From contig CALDJN010000282.1 in the NCBI GenBank assembly GCA_937901695.1, forward strand, positions 1 to 8,944: a stretch of 8,944 nucleotides of DNA. Direction: 5' to 3'. Source of the stretch: an uncultured Anaerocolumna sp. (lineage in GTDB: Bacteria; Bacillota; Clostridia; Lachnospirales; Lachnospiraceae). Below, in pieces: positions 5,420 through 8,944 of this stretch (the stretch's first letter is position 1; each line of letters begins with the position of its first letter). The notes under the pieces are model-generated. The model saw only the letters and a program-made list of their open reading frames with translations. It ran no database searches and was not told the origin of the DNA. The position numbers and the translations under genes were made by a program.

Positions 5420-6832
5420 TTATATTTCTTTCAAAAAGGCTTCATAGCCGCGCATGGTTTCATATACGTCAATTTTGCTTGTAATTTCCCATGGAGCATG
5501 CATATTTAAAACAGCAATTCCGCTATCAATTACTTCCATGTTATACTGAGCCATAATATAAGCAATTGTTCCACCGCCGCCTTCATCAACTTTACCAAGT
5601 TCTGCAGTTTGGTAAGATACATTATGTTTTTCCATAATATTTCTTAATTTTGCTATGTATTCTGGATTAGCATCGTTAGAACCTGATTTTCCTCTTGCTC
5701 CAGTGTATTTATTAAATACCATTCCTTTTCCAAAATAAGCAGAGTTCTTTTTCTCCATAACAAGTGGATAATTTGGATCAAAAGCAGCACTAACATCTGA
5801 AGATAACATATGGGAATTCTGTAAGGCACGTCTTACCCCAAGTTCTGTATATGCATCTTGGCAGTTCATAATTTCTGCTACTACGTTTTCAAAGAATTTG
5901 GAGTGCATTCCAGTAGCACCAACGCTGCCGATTTCTTCTTTATCCACTAATATACATGCACAGGTTCTATCTGTTTTCTCGATTTCAAAAAAGGCTTTCA
6001 TTGAAGTGTAGGCACATACTCTGTCATCCTGTCCATAACCCATAACCATGCTTCTATCCATACCATAATCTCTTGCCTTTCCTGCAGGTACGATTTCTAA
6101 TTCAGCAGATATAAAGTCATCTTCTTCTATATCATATTTTTCTTTTAATATAGCTTGTATATTAGCTTTTACTGCATCTTTTTCTTCGTCATTTAATGGC
6201 ATACTGCCAATAAGCAGGTTTAAATCTTCACCTTCAATTACCTTGTTTGCTTTTTTATCCATTTGAGCTGCAGAAAGGTGAATTAAAAGGTCTGAGATTC
6301 CAAGTACCGGATCATTATCTTCTTCTCCAATTACTATATTAACCTTTGTACCATCCTTTTTTACTACAATACCATGTAATGCAAGTGGAAGAGTTACCCA
6401 CTGGTATTTTTTAATTCCACCATAATAATGAGTATCTAGTAAAGCCAGGTCAGTATCTTCATATAAAGGATTCTGCTTTACATCAATTCTTGGTGAATCA
6501 ATATGGGCTCCAAGTATTTTCATCCCATCTTCCAAAGGTTTTTCGCCTATTAAAAATAATGCTATGGCTTTATCCATGTTATTATAGTAAACTTTATCTC
6601 CTGCTTTTAGCTTTCCGTGGTTTCCTATTATAGACTTTAAGTTCTGATATCCTTTTTCCTCAGCTTGTTTGATGATTTCAGCTACACATTCTCTTTCCGT
6701 TTTACCTTTGGAAATGAAGTCTTTGTAACCTTCATTAAAGGAAAAAACCTCTTTTTTCTGGCTATCATCATATTTAAGCCATGCATTCTTGTCTTTCTTA
6801 TTCTCTTCTTTCATAAGTACACCCTTATTCAT
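5420..6832 (-). CDS. M18 family zinc aminopeptidase
   Basis: This cytosolic, typically oligomeric metallopeptidase removes N-terminal residues from peptides in protein turnover. Its 470 residues fit M18 (aspartyl aminopeptidase/aminopeptidase I). Di-zinc site motifs occur in order: GAHIDSPRID with H110, GYGQDDR with D269/D270, DKEEIGS with E299/E300, SSDVSAAFDP with D346, and NMHAPWEITSK with H445. KVDEGGGGTIA (414-424) is also family-like. Preferred substrate cannot be told from sequence. Two starts are possible. The ATG at 6832 has GGAG 11 nt upstream and lies in a hairpin. The ATG at 6814 has AAGGG 7 nt upstream and would give 464 residues. The gene sits between hisS and aspS, which are often adjacent in Firmicutes. 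No clear promoter was found. Confidence 0.94.
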   Translation of the reverse strand: MNKGVLMKEENKKDKNAWLKYDDSQKKEVFSFNEGYKDFISKGKTERECVAEIIKQAEEKGYQNLKSIIGNHGKLKAGDKVYYNNMDKAIALFLIGEKPLEDGMKILGAHIDSPRIDVKQNPLYEDTDLALLDTHYYGGIKKYQWVTLPLALHGIVVKKDGTKVNIVIGEEDNDPVLGISDLLIHLSAAQMDKKANKVIEGEDLNLLIGSMPLNDEEKDAVKANIQAILKEKYDIEEDDFISAELEIVPAGKARDYGMDRSMVMGYGQDDRVCAYTSMKAFFEIEKTDRTCACILVDKEEIGSVGATGMHSKFFENVVAEIMNCQDAYTELGVRRALQNSHMLSSDVSAAFDPNYPLVMEKKNSAYFGKGMVFNKYTGARGKSGSNDANPEYIAKLRNIMEKHNVSYQTAELGKVDEGGGGTIAYIMAQYNMEVIDSGIAVLNMHAPWEITSKIDVYETMRGYEAFLKEI

Positions 6833-6914
6833 ATGGTATCACTCTCCATATGGCCACTGCGATTGTGAAAAAATTAAATTAGTGGCATCCTTTCTTTATA
6901 ATTTTCTTTCACAA
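6830..6914 (-). promoter_or_regulatory. Structured leader of the M18 gene, with a start-codon hairpin
   Basis: CATATGG (6852-6846) and CCATATG (6836-6830) form a perfect 7-bp stem that encloses the GGAG site and the first ATG. Upstream, TTGTGAAA...AATTA (6914-6899) pairs with 6876-6863 in a stem of about 14 bp with a 2-nt bulge. GCCACT in its loop (6886-6881) can pair with AGTGGC (6858-6853), just before the start hairpin. The inverted repeats are visible. Regulation is inferred. Confidence 0.5.
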
Positions 6915-6990
6915 CTTTTCATGGTTGTAATCTTTAAGTTTCTAATCATTCAACCATTTATATAGAAAGAGGCTGTTGCAAAATAAAAAT

Positions 6991-7172
6991 GTCATTGAGG
7001 GCAAACCTTATCATCCTGAGAAAGCTTTTCCATTCTGAGCAAACCTTGTCATCCCGAGAAGGCTTTTCCATTCTGGGCAAACCCTGTCATCCTGGGAAAG
7101 TTTTTCCATCCTGGGCAAACCTTATCACCCTGAACAAACCTTTCCACCCTAGGCAAGTTTTGTTATTCTGAG
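6991..7172. repeat. 38-bp tandem repeat array with a 19-bp half-period
   Basis: Four full units start at 7010, 7048, 7086 and 7124, with a 19-nt half unit before (6991-7009) and an 11-nt piece after (7162-7172). Each unit has two related halves built on TCATCCTGAG and CCATTCTGAGCAAACC. Units are directly abutting with no unique spacers, so this is not a CRISPR array. The 38-bp period is not a multiple of 3, so a coding role is unlikely. Confidence 0.85.
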
Positions 7173-7204
7173 AGCAAATTCAGCTTGCTGAATTTGGCTC
7201 TCAG
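7168..7204. repeat. Long hairpin inside the MITE-like element
   Basis: CTGAGAGC-AAATTCAGC and GCTGAATTT-G-GCTCTCAG pair over 17 bp with a single bulged base and a 2-nt centre. A second, weaker hairpin follows (about 7204-7227, GATTCTCA/TGAGATTC). Such internal palindromes are common in non-autonomous elements. They may affect read-through of RNA from hisS. Confidence 0.75.
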
Positions 7205-7312
7205 ATTCTCACTTTAATATGAGATTCTTCGCCTTGCAGGCTCAGAATGACAAACTTTGCAACAGCCCCTGCTCATTCAATAAACTACATTTTAAATATT
7301 TGCACTCATATC

Positions 7313-7341
7313 ACGGATTATTTTTTAAGAAAATAATCCGT
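7313..7341 (-). terminator. Hairpin spanning the hisS stop codon
   Basis: ACGGATTATTTT (7341-7330 in the leftward sense) pairs perfectly over 12 bp with AAAATAATCCGT, around a 5-nt loop. The stem includes the last HisRS codons and the TAA at 7320-7318. No T-tract follows, so it is not a standard intrinsic terminator. It may instead stabilise or process the 3' end. Confidence 0.45.
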
Positions 7342-8568
7342 AATCTTGTCCAAATCTACTTCAACTTGTACACTGGTTTCCATGTTTTTAATATTGGCTT
7401 TATTATTTGCTAACTCATCTGCTCCAATTATAACCGTGTTTTTCGCACCTATTTTATTAGCATATTTCATTTGTGCTTTTACACTTCGGTCCATGTAATC
7501 CGTTTCTACTACAATATCTGCATTTCTTAAAGTATTAACAATTTTATAGGCTGCTGCCTTTGCTTCTTTTCCTAAGATACCAACATATAATTCTATAGCT
7601 GGTTCCGGTTCTAACTCTACACCTTCTTGTTCTAGGAAGTAAAGGATTCTTTCAATGCCCATTCCAAATCCAACAGAAGGAATATCCTGTTTTTCATCAA
7701 TTTCATGAACCAGATTATCGTAACGGCCACCACCACATAATGTAAAGCCTTCTTCATTTACGAATTCAAATACAGTCTTTGTATAATAATCCAAGCCCCT
7801 AACGATTCCTGTGTCAATTTCATAAGGAATGTTTAATTCTGTTAATAGACTTTGTAATTCTTCAAAATGCTCTTTACATTCCTCATCCAAATAATCTATG
7901 GTTCTTGGTGCATCTTTTACGATTTCTTTACAGGAAGGGACTTTACAGTCTAATACTCGCAGGGGATTCTTTTTCATTCTTTCCCTACAGGTAGAGCATA
8001 GGTGTTCTTCATGTTGTTTTAAGAATGCTAATAGTGCAGCGTTATAAGTCTTACGGCAATTACTGCAGCCAATGCTGTTAATATGAAGTTTAGCATCTTT
8101 TAATCCAATTTCTTTAATAAAGGTTGTAATTAAAGTAATTAATTCCACTTCTGCCAATGGACTTTTGGAGCCAACAAACTCTACGCCAAACTGGTGATGT
8201 TGACGAAGTCTTCCACTTTGGGGCTGTTCATAGCGAAATGCAGGAGTAATATAAAATAATTTTGTAGGCTGGCTTTCTGCATACATATTATTTTCCAAGT
8301 ATGCCCGAATAGCTCCAGCAGTTCCTTCTGGCTTTAAAGTTATACTTCTATCTCCTTTATCAGTAAAAGTATACATTTCCTTTTGTACTACGTCTGTTGT
8401 CTCTCCCACACCTCTTTGAAATAAAACAGTATGTTCAAATACAGGCGTAATGACTTCTTTTATGTTATATGCTTTACAAAGCTTTCTGGCTAAAGCTTCA
8501 ATTAGGGTTCTTTTATGCATACTGCTTCCATACCAGTCCTGAGTGCCTTTTGGTCTTTGCGTAATCAT
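7318..8568 (-). CDS. hisS: Histidyl-tRNA synthetase
   Basis: This class IIa synthetase attaches histidine to tRNA-His in the cytoplasm. It has 416 residues, the usual bacterial length. It begins with RPKGTQDW (5-12), then TLKPEGT (77-83) and motif 2 [20 protein letters not shown] (111-130). Histidine-specific RGLDYY (257-262) and GGGRYD (279-284) follow, then motif 3 GFGMGIER (300-307) and a C-terminal anticodon-binding domain (about 325-416). The insertion domain has six cysteines, C168-x2-C171, C191-x2-C194 and C208-x4-C213, suggestive of metal binding and typical of Firmicutes-type HisRS. The ATG at 8568 has GAGG 5 nt upstream. It lies 31 bp after the HD-GYP stop, probably in one operon. 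It is not a HisZ paralogue, because the histidine motifs are intact. Confidence 0.98.
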   Translation of the reverse strand: MITQRPKGTQDWYGSSMHKRTLIEALARKLCKAYNIKEVITPVFEHTVLFQRGVGETTDVVQKEMYTFTDKGDRSITLKPEGTAGAIRAYLENNMYAESQPTKLFYITPAFRYEQPQSGRLRQHHQFGVEFVGSKSPLAEVELITLITTFIKEIGLKDAKLHINSIGCSNCRKTYNAALLAFLKQHEEHLCSTCRERMKKNPLRVLDCKVPSCKEIVKDAPRTIDYLDEECKEHFEELQSLLTELNIPYEIDTGIVRGLDYYTKTVFEFVNEEGFTLCGGGRYDNLVHEIDEKQDIPSVGFGMGIERILYFLEQEGVELEPEPAIELYVGILGKEAKAAAYKIVNTLRNADIVVETDYMDRSVKAQMKYANKIGAKNTVIIGADELANNKANIKNMETSVQVEVDLDKITDYFLKK

Positions 8569-8581
8569 CTTAACCTCGATT

Positions 8582-8597
8582 CTAGCGCACTAGCGCC
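8582..8597. repeat. CTAGCGC direct repeat between the HD-GYP gene and hisS
   Basis: CTAGCGC occurs twice, separated by one A, in the 31-bp gap between the HD-GYP stop and the hisS start. It is GC-rich against an AT-rich background and could form a small GCGC stem just upstream of the hisS ribosome binding site. Its significance is unknown. Confidence 0.5.
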
Positions 8598-8599
8598 TT

Positions 8600-8944
8600 T
8601 TAAATTTCAAGAAGCCTTTGATAATGATTTTCTTGATAATAATTTTTCTGATTTATAGTATTAACAAAGTCTTGTATCTCATTAAATTCGTCCGAATGTA
8701 CAACTTCTAAAAAAGCAAGAAATACTTTCATATCAAAATTCTTTACTTCTTCAATCATTAATTCGATTGCTGTGTCTAAATCATAAGCTTTTCGATATCT
8801 TCTATCTGATATTAAAGCAGAAAATACATCACAAACCCTAAGTATTCTAGCTCCAAAAGGAATATTTTCTCCCTTTATATTTCTGGGGTACCCAGAGCCA
8901 TCATAATTTTCATGATGATGATAGACAGATTCTACAATAATAAC
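8600..8944 (-). CDS. HD-GYP domain protein, C-terminal part only
   Basis: The frame is open from the right edge and ends with TAA at 8602-8600, giving 114 residues. The visible start contains HHHENYDGSGYP and IPFGARILRVCDVFSALISD, followed by RRYRKAYD. These are the HHE, GYP and DVFDALTSDRPYRKA-type blocks of HD-GYP domains. Such proteins usually hydrolyse cyclic di-GMP (or related dinucleotides) and control motility, biofilm or development. The HD residues and any N-terminal sensor domain lie outside the window, so activity and signal cannot be judged. About 60 residues after the domain are charged and Asn/Tyr-rich, ending in NYYQENHYQRLLEI. The 31-bp spacing suggests co-transcription with hisS. 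Confidence 0.92.
   Translation of the reverse strand, partial: VIIVESVYHHHENYDGSGYPRNIKGENIPFGARILRVCDVFSALISDRRYRKAYDLDTAIELMIEEVKNFDMKVFLAFLEVVHSDEFNEIQDFVNTINQKNYYQENHYQRLLEI

Larger units (their letters stand above)
6971..7267. mobile_element. 297-bp MITE-like element with 12-bp terminal inverted repeats
   Basis: GGCTGTTGCAAA (6971-6982) and its exact complement (7256-7267) bound the element. The sequence resembles IS termini of the CTGTTGCAAA type. Inside are a 38-bp tandem array (6991-7172), a long hairpin (7168-7204), and a GAATCTC/GTCATTCTGAGC-type motif near the right end like one I recall as dispersed in many bacteria. No transposase is encoded, and no clean target duplication flush with the ends was found. 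It separates hisS from the M18 gene. Confidence 0.75.

Noticed and set aside
6989..7171. Small plus-strand protein over the repeat array
   Set aside because: It only translates the tandem repeat. The 38-bp period shifts frame each unit, there is no good ribosome binding site, and it resembles no family.
6991..7172. CRISPR array
   Set aside because: The 38-bp units abut with no unique spacers, are diverged and have an internal half-period. No cas genes are nearby.
6946..7280. TCATTCAA copies as target duplication of the MITE-like element
   Set aside because: The copies at 6946-6953 and 7273-7280 lie 17 bp and 5 bp away from the element ends, so they are probably chance matches.

Overview
The window is a low-GC Firmicutes chromosome segment, most likely from a clostridial Lachnospiraceae species (Clostridium cluster XIVa, [Clostridium] phytofermentans-like). 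The evidence is AT-rich intergenic DNA, strong AGGAGG-type ribosome binding sites, and the style of the HisRS, AspRS, M18 peptidase and HD-GYP proteins. The genus is an inference. All seven genes I can support lie on the minus strand, so the window reads right to left.

In transcription order: (i) the C-terminal end of an HD-GYP (cyclic-di-GMP phosphodiesterase-like) protein, entering from the right edge and ending at 8600; (ii) hisS, 31 bp downstream and probably co-transcribed; (iii) a 485-bp gap with a 297-bp MITE-like element; (iv) an M18 zinc aminopeptidase with a hairpin-rich leader; (v) a 320-bp gap with a terminator-like hairpin, a REP-like GGTGCC palindrome and the aspS promoter; (vi) aspS; (vii) a 548-bp gap with a 19-bp tandem repeat and a 232-bp near-palindrome; (viii) a small DUF1294 membrane protein; (ix) an AT-rich gap; (x) a cold-shock protein gene with a very good sigma-A promoter; (xi) a RACo/DUF4445-type [2Fe-2S]-ASKHA protein running off the left edge, carrying two in-frame 12-bp tandem repeat arrays.

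Functionally, the core is translation (HisRS and AspRS). The hisS-aspS pair often seen in Firmicutes is split here by a peptidase gene and two repeat elements. Csp and DUF1294 are neighbours here and, as I recall, are fused into one protein in some proteobacteria. The ASKHA protein is probably an ATP-dependent reductive activator of a corrinoid protein, whose partner is not visible.

No new multi-gene system is evident. The most unusual content is non-coding: three distinct intergenic repeat families within about 4.3 kb, the tetrapeptide-repeat expansions in the ASKHA protein, and several leader hairpins that could control translation or termination.
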